A stretch of 64,000 nucleotides of DNA, taken from Rathayibacter sp. VKM Ac-2759 (GTDB lineage Bacteria; Actinomycetota; Actinomycetes; Actinomycetales; Microbacteriaceae). Location of the stretch: positions 1,922,001 to 1,986,000 of the forward strand of contig NZ_CP047176.1 of NCBI RefSeq assembly GCF_009834225.1, given 5' to 3'. The notes below the pieces were generated by a model, which was given only the letters and a program-made list of their open reading frames with translations, made no database searches and was not told where the DNA came from. The translations under genes and the position numbers were made by a program. Every line of letters begins with the position of its first letter. Within the stretch, counting starts at the first letter, position 1. Positions 42,921 to 53,276 of the stretch are shown here, piece by piece.

Positions 42921-44471
42921 TCAGTAGGCGAAGGCGAGCACGTCGCCGTCGCGGTGGTCGTCGGAGTCGTCGAGCTCCGGCATCACGCCGGACACGCCTG
43001 CCCGCACGAAGCGCACCAGCAGCGTCACCTCGACGACCATCAGCGCGCCGTACACGAGGCCGAGGCTGATCAGCGAGAACAGGAGCTCCCCCGTGGTCAC
43101 CCCCGGTGAGACGGCGGCCTGCGTGAAGAGGTAGACGCCGTCGACCCCGGACGGGTTCGGAGCGACCGCGAACGGCTGCCGCCCCATCTCGGTGAAGATC
43201 CAGCCCGCCGAGTTGGCGGCGAACGGCGCCGCGATCCCGAGGAGCGCCAGGCGCATGAGCCAGGCCGACCGCGGCACCGTCCCCCTGCGCGTGATCCAGA
43301 GCGCGACCACCGCCGCGAAGGCGGCGAGGGCGCCGAAGCCGATCATGATGCGGAAGCCCCAGTAGGTGACCGCCATCACCGGCACGTACTGGACGGGCGT
43401 GCCCGCCGCGTCGCCGTAGGCGGGGTCGTCGGGGACGGTCGTGCCGTACTCGGCCTGGTACCGGGGAACGAGCTCGTTCACCCCGGCGACGGGTGTGTCG
43501 ACGTCTCCGTTGGCGAGGAAGGAGAGCAGCCCCGGCACCTCGATCACGTTCACGACCTGATCGCAGTCCTGCGCTCCGACGTCGCCGATCGCGAAGAACG
43601 AGAAGGAGGTGCCCGACTCGCAGGCCGCCTCCGCCGCGGCCATCTTCATCGGCTGCTGCTCGAACATCAGCTTCGCCTGGAGGTCGCCGGTGACGGCGAC
43701 TCCGGCGAAGCCGATGACCGCGACGACGGCACCGATGCGCAGCGAGCGGATCCACACACTGTGGTCGGTCGCGTCCCTGCCCGGGATCGAGGGGTTCTCG
43801 CCGACGATCACGCGCTTGTCCGCGCCGACCGTGTCGATCCCGTCGCGGCGGCGCTGCCAGAGCTGGTACCAGGCGATGCCGATCAGGAACGCCGCCCCGA
43901 CGCCGAGCGACCCGAAGAGGGTGTGCGTGTAGGCACCGACCGCGGTGCTGTTGAACAGGACCGCCCCGATGTCGACGAGGACCGGTCGACCGTCGACGAG
44001 CTCGACTCCGACGGGGTGCTGCATCCACGAGTTGGCGACGATGATGAAGAACGCCGAGACGATCGAGCCGGCCACCGCGATCCAGAGAGCGGCGAGGTGC
44101 AGGCGCTTGGGCAGCCGGTCCCAGCCGAAGATCCAGAGCCCCAGGAACGTGGACTCGAAGAAGAACGCGAGCAGCCCCTCCATCGCGAGCGGAGCGCCGA
44201 AGACGTCGCCGACGAAGCGGGAGTAGGTGCTCCACGCCATCCCGAACTGGAACTCCTGGACGATGCCGGTGACGACGCCCATCACGAAGTTGATCAGGTA
44301 GAGCTTCCCCCAGAACTTCGTCATCCGCAGGTAGCGGTCCTGGCCGGTTCGCACCCACAGGGTCTGCATGATCGCGACGACGGGACCGAGCCCGAGGGTC
44401 AGCGGGACCATCCAGAAGTGGTAGACGGTGAGAACGCCGAACTGCCATCGGGCGATGTCGACGGGATCCAT
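42921..44471 (-). CDS. cydA: cytochrome bd oxidase subunit I
   Basis: 516 residues. Recognisable features are the haem b595 ligand H18 in YHFWMVPLTLGLG, the LINFVMGVVTGIVQEFQFGMAW segment, the Q-loop region between helices 6 and 7, and the GRQP motif (FTEMGRQPFAVAP). It oxidises quinol and reduces O2 at low oxygen tension. The Q-loop is of the short type common in Gram-positives. Two DevR-type palindromes lie in its promoter region, which fits induction under hypoxia. It is divergent from a short plus-strand frame. Confidence 0.96.
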   Translation of the reverse strand: MDPVDIARWQFGVLTVYHFWMVPLTLGLGPVVAIMQTLWVRTGQDRYLRMTKFWGKLYLINFVMGVVTGIVQEFQFGMAWSTYSRFVGDVFGAPLAMEGLLAFFFESTFLGLWIFGWDRLPKRLHLAALWIAVAGSIVSAFFIIVANSWMQHPVGVELVDGRPVLVDIGAVLFNSTAVGAYTHTLFGSLGVGAAFLIGIAWYQLWQRRRDGIDTVGADKRVIVGENPSIPGRDATDHSVWIRSLRIGAVVAVIGFAGVAVTGDLQAKLMFEQQPMKMAAAEAACESGTSFSFFAIGDVGAQDCDQVVNVIEVPGLLSFLANGDVDTPVAGVNELVPRYQAEYGTTVPDDPAYGDAAGTPVQYVPVMAVTYWGFRIMIGFGALAAFAAVVALWITRRGTVPRSAWLMRLALLGIAAPFAANSAGWIFTEMGRQPFAVAPNPSGVDGVYLFTQAAVSPGVTTGELLFSLISLGLVYGALMVVEVTLLVRFVRAGVSGVMPELDDSDDHRDGDVLAFAY

Positions 44472-44559
44472 CAGGACCTTCCTTCTCGAGGAGAGCGGGG
44501 CGGGCAGCAGCGGGGTGATGCGCCCCGGCCATGGTCGGGGAGGCGCGGGAGGGGGGACC

Positions 44560-44573
44560 GGGACGAAGGTCCC
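44560..44573. promoter_or_regulatory. DevR-type palindrome, cydA promoter, proximal
   Basis: GGGAC-GAAG-GTCCC, a perfect match to the core and flanked by C and G (CGGGAC...GTCCCG). It is 89 bases upstream of cydA. Confidence 0.7.
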
Positions 44574-44613
44574 GTGCCGTTGCGCGGAGGATCACCTCCG
44601 TCCCGGCCGGCTC

Positions 44614-44627
44614 GGGACTTTCGTCCC
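44614..44627. promoter_or_regulatory. DevR-type palindrome, cydA promoter, distal
   Basis: GGGAC-TTTC-GTCCC, a second perfect core, 54 bases from the first, centre to centre. The centre TTTC approaches the TWWA of the mycobacterial consensus. Two sites in one promoter region are typical of strongly induced DosR targets. Confidence 0.7.
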
Positions 44628-44725
44628 TTGACTCCGCTCCGCGCACCGAGGACAGTTCCCCGCGTGTTCCTCCGGGGTTTCCCGGCACACCGGTGGGACA
44701 CGGCACATCGTCGAAGGAGCGCGTC

Positions 44726-44854
44726 GTGGAAGTCCCGAGAACAGACGCTCGCGCCGAGCAGCGACGCGCCGTGCGAGTGGCAGCGCCTGCCGTGACGACG
44801 AGCCGACTCCCCGCGGTGACGGACGAGGGGCCCGGCCCCGGGGAGTCGGTGTGA
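44726..44854 (+). CDS. possible 42-residue protein of unknown function
   Basis: A short frame from a GTG with a near-ideal AAGGAG ribosome site at six-base spacing. The product (MEVPRTDARAEQRRAVRVAA, then PGPGESV at the end) is polar and low-complexity, with no helix or signal. It is divergent from cydA and about 100 bases from the distal DevR-type box, so it could be a hypoxia-induced small protein. Evidence is the ribosome site and position only. Confidence 0.35.
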   Translation: MEVPRTDARAEQRRAVRVAAPAVTTSRLPAVTDEGPGPGESV

Positions 44855-45094
44855 CCGGCGCGTAGTCGCGTCGGCTCGCGACTCGTCCGGGCTGAAGAGT
44901 GAGACCGGCGACGACGCACGACGGCACGCACCCGGTCGACGACGCGGACGCGCGGCTGCTCGAGAGTGACGACGAGGTCCCGCCGCGAGCGGCGGACGAG
45001 GGGTGGCCCCCGTCGGCCTCGGTCCTCAGCCGGCCCGCGACGCGTCTCCGATCGATCACGGGAGGGTGCAGCTGCTGCGCCCGGAGAGGCCGGC

Positions 45095-45418
45095 ATGGGC
45101 CGCTTGCACTACGGCTCGTCCCTCGAGGCGGACTTCGACGATCGCCTGCTCGCCCACCTGCAGATCGTCATCGGCGTGAAGCTGGGCAGGAGCGAGTCCT
45201 TCTACTTCTCGTGGAGGAATGCGCGCGGCGGTGGGAACGGGCGCACGAGCATCTGGATGCACCCCTCGATCCCGCTGCGGTTCGAGTACGGGGCCGCCCC
45301 TGCGCCCGGCATCAATCCGACCTGGATCCGCCGGCTCCTCATCGACTCCCACACCGCGTCCGGCCTGCGCATCACTGCCGAACCGGAGTGTCTCCCCGAC
45401 CGCGACGACGCGGCCTGA
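45095..45418 (+). CDS. small protein of a Microbacteriaceae-typical family (DUF7882-like)
   Basis: 107 residues beginning MGRLHYGSSLEADFDDRLLA, with GVKLGRSESFYFSW, TSIWMHPSIPLRFEYG and INPTWIRRLLIDSHTASGL. This matches, from memory, a short family widespread in Microbacteriaceae, several copies per genome and often mislabelled 'ATP-dependent DNA ligase'. It has no ligase motif. GGAGAGG lies eight bases before the ATG. The function is unknown; the compact size and conserved HYGS/FYFSW motifs suggest a small structured cytosolic protein. It stands alone. Confidence 0.82.
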   Translation: MGRLHYGSSLEADFDDRLLAHLQIVIGVKLGRSESFYFSWRNARGGGNGRTSIWMHPSIPLRFEYGAAPAPGINPTWIRRLLIDSHTASGLRITAEPECLPDRDDAA

Positions 45419-46063
45419 TCCCTCCGATCACCGTGCTCCTGCTCCCCTCGGCCCTGACGGCAGGGCGCAGATGCTGGTGCCGGCGGCGAACCCGGTGATC
45501 GCCGCTCCGGGCATCGACCTCGCCGGACTGCCGTCCCCCGCTGGGAGCCCGCGGGCCCGGCCCCGGACGCCGTCGGTGACGGCGGCTCGCCCTGCGAGAA
45601 CCACTCCTCGATAGCCCCGTGACCACCTGTGCTGCGGCGACGAGCGATCCTCTGCTCGACTACCCCCCGAGCGAGGCAGGGGGCCGTAGCCGGTACTCCC
45701 TACTCTCGGAGGAGGCGCAGGACCTCTTCGCCGACCGAGTGCTGTGCGCTGGTTCCGACCCTCGTGGTGACGCGAGCACGGTCGTCCCGCACGTCACCGG
45801 TGCTGCCGGCGGCGTCGGCGCCAGCGCCTCGACCCTGCTGACCGGCAGACGCTGATCCCGACCGCCTCCACTGCACGGCCGTGCGACCTGCTCCCGCAGC
45901 AGGACGGCGGCTACTCCCCGCACCACCCCGCCCGGAACGCAGTGACGCGTGCACCGAGGCTCCTCCCGCCGGAGAAGCCTCGATCCGCCGACCGCTGCGA
46001 TCCTTCCGCCGCGATGCGCTCCGGGCGTCCCACTCCCGCACGAGCCGATCGGACGACACCCCC
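45419..46063. other. 645-base stretch without a supported gene
   Basis: Several short frames cross it on both strands, but all are Arg/Pro-rich and lack ribosome sites. The best is 45619-45855 on the plus strand (78 codons), whose product shows no known domain. The stretch probably includes the promoter of the large secreted protein. No repeat, tRNA or insertion sequence was seen. Confidence 0.5.
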
Positions 46064-48436
46064 ATGGCAAGACCCGCACGCACCAGGACCTCGCCTCAAC
46101 GTCCCCTCCGCTGGGCGGAGAGGATCCTCCTGCGGGTACTGGCGGCAGCGGTCGTCGCGGGTCTCGCCGTGACGGCGACGTCGATCCTCCCGGCACAGGC
46201 CGCCTCGGCCGCCGTGAGCGGCACGACCTACGGGCCGGACGGCACGCACTACCCCTCGGACACGCCCGACATCCGCTCCGGGTTCTCCGACTACACGGTG
46301 GTGGAGGTCCCGGCGTCGGGCACGGCGATCCGCAAGGCCCTCGACGCTCTGAAGCCCGCCGAGATCGCGGCCGGGGCCGTCGTCCGGGTGGCGCCGGGGC
46401 ACATCGCCGATCTGTCGGCACTCAACGGCTACACGAACAAGGGACGCGTCAAGGTGCTGATCACGGCGCGCGACGGCTTCCGCTCGGTCACTGGCGGCAG
46501 CTGGGCTCTGCGGGCGGTGACGGGGATCACGCTCATGCGCTTCGACATCGCCTCGATCGATGTGAAGGGCGCGACGCACGCGTCGTTCGCCTGGCTGCGG
46601 GTCAGTGAGAACTGGGTCGGCCTCGCCGCCTCGTCGGGCGTTCCCGTGCGCGACGTGGAGCTCATCGAGGTCGTCGAGCCCGAGTCGAGCCTGAAGAGCA
46701 GCGACTCGGCGCAGATCAAGTCGTTCGCTCCGCAGGTGATGAGCGACGTGCTGATCGAGGGCGGCTACATCGCCCCGTCCTACTACGTCGACGCGCCGTA
46801 CGGAGGCGTGAACGCCGCGCGGCCCCACACCGACAGCCTCCAGATCGAGGGCAGCGGCGTGACCGGCCAGGTCACGGTCAGGGACACCGTCGTGTTCAGC
46901 TCGAACAACAGCGCCGTCATCATCGGAGGCGTGAAGCACGTCGCGTTCGAGGAGGCGTTCATCGTCGGCGGCGCCGTCACTGCGGCGCGCTACCCGTTCC
47001 TCCCCGGCGGGGCCGGACACGAGGGAGCCCTCAACGGCGCCGGCAGCCTGAGCGCCGTCCAGGGCTCGGGCGGCGGCAACGTCGACGCGTCCGACTCGAC
47101 CTTCATCGGCTCCCTCCAGCCGACGTGGGACACGGTCTCGAACTCGTGGACGAGTCTCCCCGGGAAGGTCGCCCGGTCGGGCGCCTTCGCCGTCGACGCG
47201 GCCCTCGCCTCGATGACCGCCGCCGACCTCGACGCGGTGAGCACCCGGCCCACCACGGCCTACCTCGAGGCCATCTGGGACGACGTCGCGACTCCCCCGG
47301 AGCTCCCCACCGGTGAGGCCACCTCCGCGCCCACCGCGACCCCCGTGCCGACCGTCACCGCGGCACCCACCGCGGCACCCACCGCCGCACCGACCGTCGC
47401 CCCCACGGCAGAGCCCACGGCAGAGCCCACCGCTGCACCCACGGCAGAGCCCACCGCCGCACCCACGGCTGTACCCACGGCAGAGCCCACCGCAGAGCCC
47501 ACTGTCACACCCACCGCAGAGCCCACCGTCGCGCCCACAGCAGTGCCGACCGCCGCACCCACGGCAGTGCCCACCGTCGCACCGACCGCTGCACCGGTCG
47601 ACCGCGCCGCTCCGACCGTCGCGATCGTCTCGCCGACGTCCGGATCCTCGGTCGCCGGCGCGGTGACGCTCGAGGCCTCGGCCTCCGACGACGTCGCGGT
47701 GACGGGAGTGGGCTTCTGGGTCGGCACGACGCGACTCGGCGCCGCCTCCCTCGCCTCGGACGGCACCTGGACGCTCCCGCTGAACACCGCGACGTTCGCC
47801 AAGGGCACCTACGTCCTGACCGCGAAGGCGGCCGACGCCGCCGGCAACACCACCACGAGCGCACCGATCCGGCTGACGGTCGCAGCCGCTGCGACGCCTG
47901 CGCCGACGGCGACCGCCACTCCGACGGCGGCGCCCACCGCGACCCCGACTCCGACCGCGACCCCGATTCCGACGGCGACGCCCACCGCGACCGCGACTCC
48001 GACGCCCACCGCGACGCCGACGCCGACGGAGACCCCGACCGCGACGCCGACGCCCACCGCGACCCCGACCGCCGAGCCGTCGCCCGTCCCGACCGTGACG
48101 CCGACCCTCGCGCCGACGCCCGAGCCGTCCGGCGCTCCGGCTCCGGTCGACCCCGCGGCTCCGACCGTCGCCATCGTCTCGCCGAGCTCCGGCTCATCGG
48201 TGACCGGCATCGTCACCCTCGTCGCCACCGTCTCGGGCGACACGGAGACCGCCGGCGTCGCCTTCTGGGCCGGGACCACCAGGATCGGCGACGCGACCCT
48301 CGGCGAGGACGGCACCTACTCCCTCGCCGTGAACACCTCGGCCTTCCCGCGGGGGACGTACTCGGTGACCGCGGTGGCCGTGGACACCCGGGGCGGCACG
48401 ACCACGAGCGCACCGGTCCTGCTGAGACGGGTCTGA
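46064..48436 (+). CDS. large secreted protein with beta-helix-like N-terminus, Thr/Pro-rich linkers and two Ig-like domains
   Basis: 790 residues. A signal peptide is clear: basic RTRTSPQRPLRWAERILLR, hydrophobic VLAAAVVAGLAVTATSI, then AQAAS as the likely cleavage site near residue 46. Residues about 55-415 form a solenoid-like region (short beta strands, VDVKGATHASFAWLRVSENW, VSNSWTSLPG) resembling right-handed beta-helix enzymes and adhesins. Then comes a TAxP repeat linker (417-512), an Ig-like domain (APTVAIVSPTSGSSV to about 605), a second TxTP linker (609-690) and a second, similar Ig-like domain. No sortase motif or anchor is present. It may bind a polysaccharide or surface; the enzyme activity is unknown. 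Confidence 0.8.
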   Translation: MARPARTRTSPQRPLRWAERILLRVLAAAVVAGLAVTATSILPAQAASAAVSGTTYGPDGTHYPSDTPDIRSGFSDYTVVEVPASGTAIRKALDALKPAEIAAGAVVRVAPGHIADLSALNGYTNKGRVKVLITARDGFRSVTGGSWALRAVTGITLMRFDIASIDVKGATHASFAWLRVSENWVGLAASSGVPVRDVELIEVVEPESSLKSSDSAQIKSFAPQVMSDVLIEGGYIAPSYYVDAPYGGVNAARPHTDSLQIEGSGVTGQVTVRDTVVFSSNNSAVIIGGVKHVAFEEAFIVGGAVTAARYPFLPGGAGHEGALNGAGSLSAVQGSGGGNVDASDSTFIGSLQPTWDTVSNSWTSLPGKVARSGAFAVDAALASMTAADLDAVSTRPTTAYLEAIWDDVATPPELPTGEATSAPTATPVPTVTAAPTAAPTAAPTVAPTAEPTAEPTAAPTAEPTAAPTAVPTAEPTAEPTVTPTAEPTVAPTAVPTAAPTAVPTVAPTAAPVDRAAPTVAIVSPTSGSSVAGAVTLEASASDDVAVTGVGFWVGTTRLGAASLASDGTWTLPLNTATFAKGTYVLTAKAADAAGNTTTSAPIRLTVAAAATPAPTATATPTAAPTATPTPTATPIPTATPTATATPTPTATPTPTETPTATPTPTATPTAEPSPVPTVTPTLAPTPEPSGAPAPVDPAAPTVAIVSPSSGSSVTGIVTLVATVSGDTETAGVAFWAGTTRIGDATLGEDGTYSLAVNTSAFPRGTYSVTAVAVDTRGGTTTSAPVLLRRV
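47326..47595 (+). repeat. coding tandem repeat, TAxP type
   Basis: About 90 codons of near-regular 12-base units encoding T-A-x-P (x mainly A, E or V), with synonymous drift between units. It forms an extended linker between the beta-helix-like region and the first Ig-like domain. Confidence 0.85.
47895..48126 (+). repeat. coding tandem repeat, TPTAT type
   Basis: Units of 6 to 12 bases encoding alternating T-P and T-A-T-P, more regular and more Thr-rich than the first linker. It separates the two Ig-like domains. Confidence 0.85.
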
Positions 48437-48443
48437 TCCGGTC

Positions 48444-48473
48444 GGGGGTCGAGGAGCGCCGGCTCCGCGACCC
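48444..48473 (+). terminator. hairpin terminator after the secreted protein
   Basis: A stem GGGGTCG, A, GGAGC / GCTCC, G, CGACCCC with a GCCG loop (12 pairs, one internal mismatch), a few bases after the stop codon. Confidence 0.6.
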
Positions 48474-48627
48474 CGCACTCCGGGTCGCGGGCATCGTGCA
48501 CGGTGCCGATTCCCGCCCCGGCTCGGCGTGGCGTCGTCCCGGAACCGGCGGAAACGCTCGCGGCATGAGGGGATGGAGTCGGCGGGATCGGACCCGCTCC
48601 CCCGCACTCGACTCAGAAAGCCAGGCC

Positions 48628-49623
48628 ATGTCACTCAGCGTGCTGTTCATCGGCGGGACGGGCATCATCAGCTCGGCCTGCGTCGTCCGCTCCCTCGCGC
48701 TCGGATTCGAGGTCACCGTCCTGAACCGCGGCACGACCGCGATCCGCCCGCTGCCCGACGGCGTGCGGCAGGTCCGCGGCGACATCCGCGACCCCGACTC
48801 CGTCCGCGCCGCGCTCGGGGACGAGAGCTTCGACGTCGTCGTCGAGTTCGCCGCCTTCACCCCGGAGCACGTGCAGCAGGACATCGACCTGTTCGCCGGC
48901 CGCACCGCCCAGTACGTCTTCATCAGCTCGGCCTCGGCCTACCAGACGCCGCCGACCCGGCTCCCGATCACGGAGTCGACACCGCTGCGGAACCCCTTCT
49001 GGGAGTACTCGCGGGACAAGATCGCCTGCGAGGACCTCCTGGTGGCGGAGTACCGCCGCAGCGGCTTCCCGATCACCATCGTCCGCCCCTCGCACACCTA
49101 CGACCGCACCGCGCTTCCCGTCGACGGCGGCTGGACCGTCATCGATCGGATGCGCCGCGGAGACGAGGTCGTCGTGCTGGGAGACGGCACCTCGCTGTGG
49201 ACGCTCACGCACACCGACGACGTCGCCGTCGGCCTCGTCGGGCTGTTCGGCGCGTCCGCGGCGATCGGCGAGGCGTTCCACATCACGGGCGACGAGACGC
49301 CGACGTGGGATCAGATCCACCGCGCACTCGCGGCGGCGGCCGGAGTCGAGGCGCGCCTCGTGCACGTGACCTCGGACGCGATCGCGGCGGCCGACCCGGC
49401 GCTCGGTGCGGGGATCGTGGGCGACAAGGCCCACTCGATGGTCTTCGACAACGCGAAGATCCGCAGCGTGGTGCCCGCCTTCTCCCCCTCCGTGCGCTTC
49501 ACCGCCGGCGCCCGGGAGATCATCGAGTGGTACGACGCCGACCCGGCGCGCCAGGTGGTCGATGCGCGCCTGGACGCGCTGTTCGACTCTCTGATCGAGA
49601 CCTACCGGCCCCGCCCGCTCTGA
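48628..49623 (+). CDS. NAD-dependent epimerase/dehydratase family protein
   Basis: 331 residues, extended SDR fold. The N-terminal nucleotide motif is VLFIGGTGIISSACVVRSLA (GxxGxxS instead of GxxGxxG), and the YxxxK is YSRDKIACEDLL (Tyr near residue 130). The substrate domain contains VRPSHTYDRTALPVDGGW and LTHTDDVAVGLVGLFG. It resembles actinobacterial epimerase-like proteins of the CSP41/isoflavone-reductase-like branch. The substrate is unknown, perhaps a nucleotide sugar. No ribosome site stands out before the ATG. It has no obvious operon partner. Confidence 0.85.
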   Translation: MSLSVLFIGGTGIISSACVVRSLALGFEVTVLNRGTTAIRPLPDGVRQVRGDIRDPDSVRAALGDESFDVVVEFAAFTPEHVQQDIDLFAGRTAQYVFISSASAYQTPPTRLPITESTPLRNPFWEYSRDKIACEDLLVAEYRRSGFPITIVRPSHTYDRTALPVDGGWTVIDRMRRGDEVVVLGDGTSLWTLTHTDDVAVGLVGLFGASAAIGEAFHITGDETPTWDQIHRALAAAAGVEARLVHVTSDAIAAADPALGAGIVGDKAHSMVFDNAKIRSVVPAFSPSVRFTAGAREIIEWYDADPARQVVDARLDALFDSLIETYRPRPL

Positions 49624-49630
49624 CGCCGGG

Positions 49631-50209
49631 TCAGCCGCGCGCGGATCTCAGCGCGTCGGCCGACTGCTGCGCGACCCGGCGCACGTCTCGGTCGGGATCG
49701 CGCAGCATCGCGGTCAGCGTCTGCTCGACGCTGGCGGCGAACTCGCCCTTCTCGTCGCGACCCGACGTGGTTCCCGCCACCGCGACGGCCGAGAGGGCGC
49801 GCGCGCCGGCCGCTCGGACGCGGGGGTGCTCGTCGGTGGTGAGACGGGCGAGCTTCTTCTGCCCGCCGAGGAGGCGCTCGGCGCAGACCCGCGCGCACAT
49901 CTCGCGCACGCGCCACGACGCGTTCGCGAGGCCCGCGGTCACGGCCTCCGCCGCGTCGTCGTCCCAGACGTAGAGCAGAGCGCGGGCGCCCCACAGCTCG
50001 GGCCAGTAGAGCGACGGCGCGCCCTTCAGGATGCCGTCCGCGTGCTCACCGCCCACGGTGAGGAGGAAGGACTCGCCCTCGTAGCCCCCCGTGAGCAGCG
50101 CCGCGGAGCGCAGGGCGACCGTCCGCTCGCCCTCGCGGGCGACCTGGGCGCGCAGGCGGTCCTCGAGGGAGTCGGACAGGGTGACGGGTGGTTCGCTGTC
50201 GGGAGTCAT
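49631..50209 (-). CDS. HEAT-repeat protein
   Basis: 192 residues, mostly helical. Repeats are visible as WGARALLYVWDDDAAEAVTAGLANASWRVREMCARVCAERL, then DEHPRVRAAGARALSAVAV and DPDRDVRRVAQQSADALRS, i.e. about four HEAT-like hairpins. HEAT proteins serve as binding scaffolds. The ATG is followed by an acidic head (TPDSEPPVTLSDSLEDRL). It lies downstream of the glutamine synthetase on the same strand, separated by a hairpin, and convergent with the epimerase. Confidence 0.75.
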   Translation of the reverse strand: MTPDSEPPVTLSDSLEDRLRAQVAREGERTVALRSAALLTGGYEGESFLLTVGGEHADGILKGAPSLYWPELWGARALLYVWDDDAAEAVTAGLANASWRVREMCARVCAERLLGGQKKLARLTTDEHPRVRAAGARALSAVAVAGTTSGRDEKGEFAASVEQTLTAMLRDPDRDVRRVAQQSADALRSARG

Positions 50210-50228
50210 GTGGCCTCCAGGGTATCCG

Positions 50229-50275
50229 GACGCCGGCCGGGACCGCCCCTGGTGAGCGGCCCCGGCCGGTCGGCG

Positions 50276-50277
<2 letters not shown>
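50229..50277 (-). terminator. hairpin after the glutamine synthetase gene
   Basis: An outer stem GACGCCG / CGGCGTC and inner stem GCCGGG / CCCGGC, with a four-base bulge, overlapping the glnN stop codon. It is stable and may terminate or attenuate read-through into the HEAT gene. No T-run. Confidence 0.45.
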
Positions 50278-52453
<2,176 letters not shown>

Positions 52454-52536
52454 TGCAGCCCCTTTGCGCGGCGGTCTGCGGCCCGTCGGGTCGCGGGACG
52501 CTGAGGCCCAAGCTACGGACGGGGTGTGGCGAGGGC

Positions 52537-52552
52537 GTTTCAGCGGTGTGAC
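52537..52552 (-). promoter_or_regulatory. GlnR-type box upstream of glnN
   Basis: Read on the minus strand: GTCAC-ACCGCT-GAAAC, a perfect match to the GTNAC-N6-GAAAC half of the actinobacterial GlnR box. A possible -10 (TAGCTT) lies downstream near 52510. Confidence 0.6.
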
Positions 52553-52632
52553 GGTCTCCGCATCCCGAAAGGCACCTGGCTGGTCGCCGGTGCGCCTCCT
52601 CGATCACCTCGCCGGCGACCGCACCTCCGGCG

Positions 52633-53208
52633 TCATCCGCGCAGGCGGGACAGCTCCGCGGCCAGGACGCCGACCGCCCACTCCCCTTCTCCGTCGCGGA
52701 GGAGCAGGTGCACGGCGAGGCCGTCGACGAGCGCGTGCAGGCGCTTCGCCGCATCGACCAGCGCGGTGTCGGCCGGCCGGCCGGAGACGCTCTGGGCCAG
52801 GGTGAGGCACAGCTCGGCGAGCTGTCGGTGCGCCTCGTCGCGGATCTCGCGGAGGACCGGGAGCGCCGGCGTCTCGGCGATCAGGGCGATGTTCACCTCG
52901 AGCTCGGCACGACTGTCGGGCTCCAGCGGGAGCAGGTGGCGCAGGAAGGCGACCGCATCGGCGAGGGCGTCTCCGGTGCGGGGCGTGGCGATGATCCGCT
53001 CCGTGGCGCGCAGCACCATCAGCTCGGCCGAGAAGGCCAGCAGCTCGGCGCGGGAGGGGAACACGTGCCGGAGCGAGCCGACGACGACGCCCGCCTCCTC
53101 GGCGACGGTGCGGACCGACACGGCGCCGATGCCGCGCTCGCGCACCACACGCCAGACGGCCTCGGCGAGCTGCTCCTTGCGGGCGTCGCGATCGATGGTC
53201 CGGGGCAC
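52633..53208 (-). CDS. TetR-family transcriptional regulator
   Basis: 191 residues from a GTG. The N-terminal HTH is IDRDARKEQLAEAVWRVVRERG and VSVRTVAEEAGVVVGSLRHVFPSRAELLAFSAE, the AcrR-type pattern. The C-terminal ligand domain is helical (ALVDGLAVHLLLRDGEGEWAVGVLAAELSRL). A longer start at 53253 would run through the operator region and is not used. It is divergent from a membrane-protein gene disabled by a stop codon; inverted repeats between them are likely TetR operators. Confidence 0.88.
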   Translation of the reverse strand: MPRTIDRDARKEQLAEAVWRVVRERGIGAVSVRTVAEEAGVVVGSLRHVFPSRAELLAFSAELMVLRATERIIATPRTGDALADAVAFLRHLLPLEPDSRAELEVNIALIAETPALPVLREIRDEAHRQLAELCLTLAQSVSGRPADTALVDAAKRLHALVDGLAVHLLLRDGEGEWAVGVLAAELSRLRG

Positions 53209-53217
53209 GACGCGACC

Positions 53218-53266
53218 GTAGCACGGCCATGCTAGCTTCATGGGAAGAAGCACAGCCGTGCTACCA
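53218..53266. promoter_or_regulatory. pair of inverted repeats, probable TetR operators
   Basis: Two related palindromes in the 70-base divergent gap: TAGCA-N6-TGCTA (about 53219-53234) and AGCAC-AGCC-GTGCT (about 53250-53263). Both contain the AGCAC / GTGCT half-sites (the first imperfectly), as expected for one dimeric repressor binding twice. Confidence 0.6.
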
Positions 53267-53276
53267 AGGAGGAAGC

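Noticed and set aside
45619..45855. 78-codon plus-strand frame in the gene-free stretch
   Set aside because: No ribosome site, no recognisable fold, and unclear codon bias; not strong enough to call a gene.
47326..48126. Regular repeats that could be taken for a CRISPR array or satellite
   Set aside because: Units are multiples of three, encode T-A-x-P/T-P, stay in frame within a secreted protein, and have no spacer structure.
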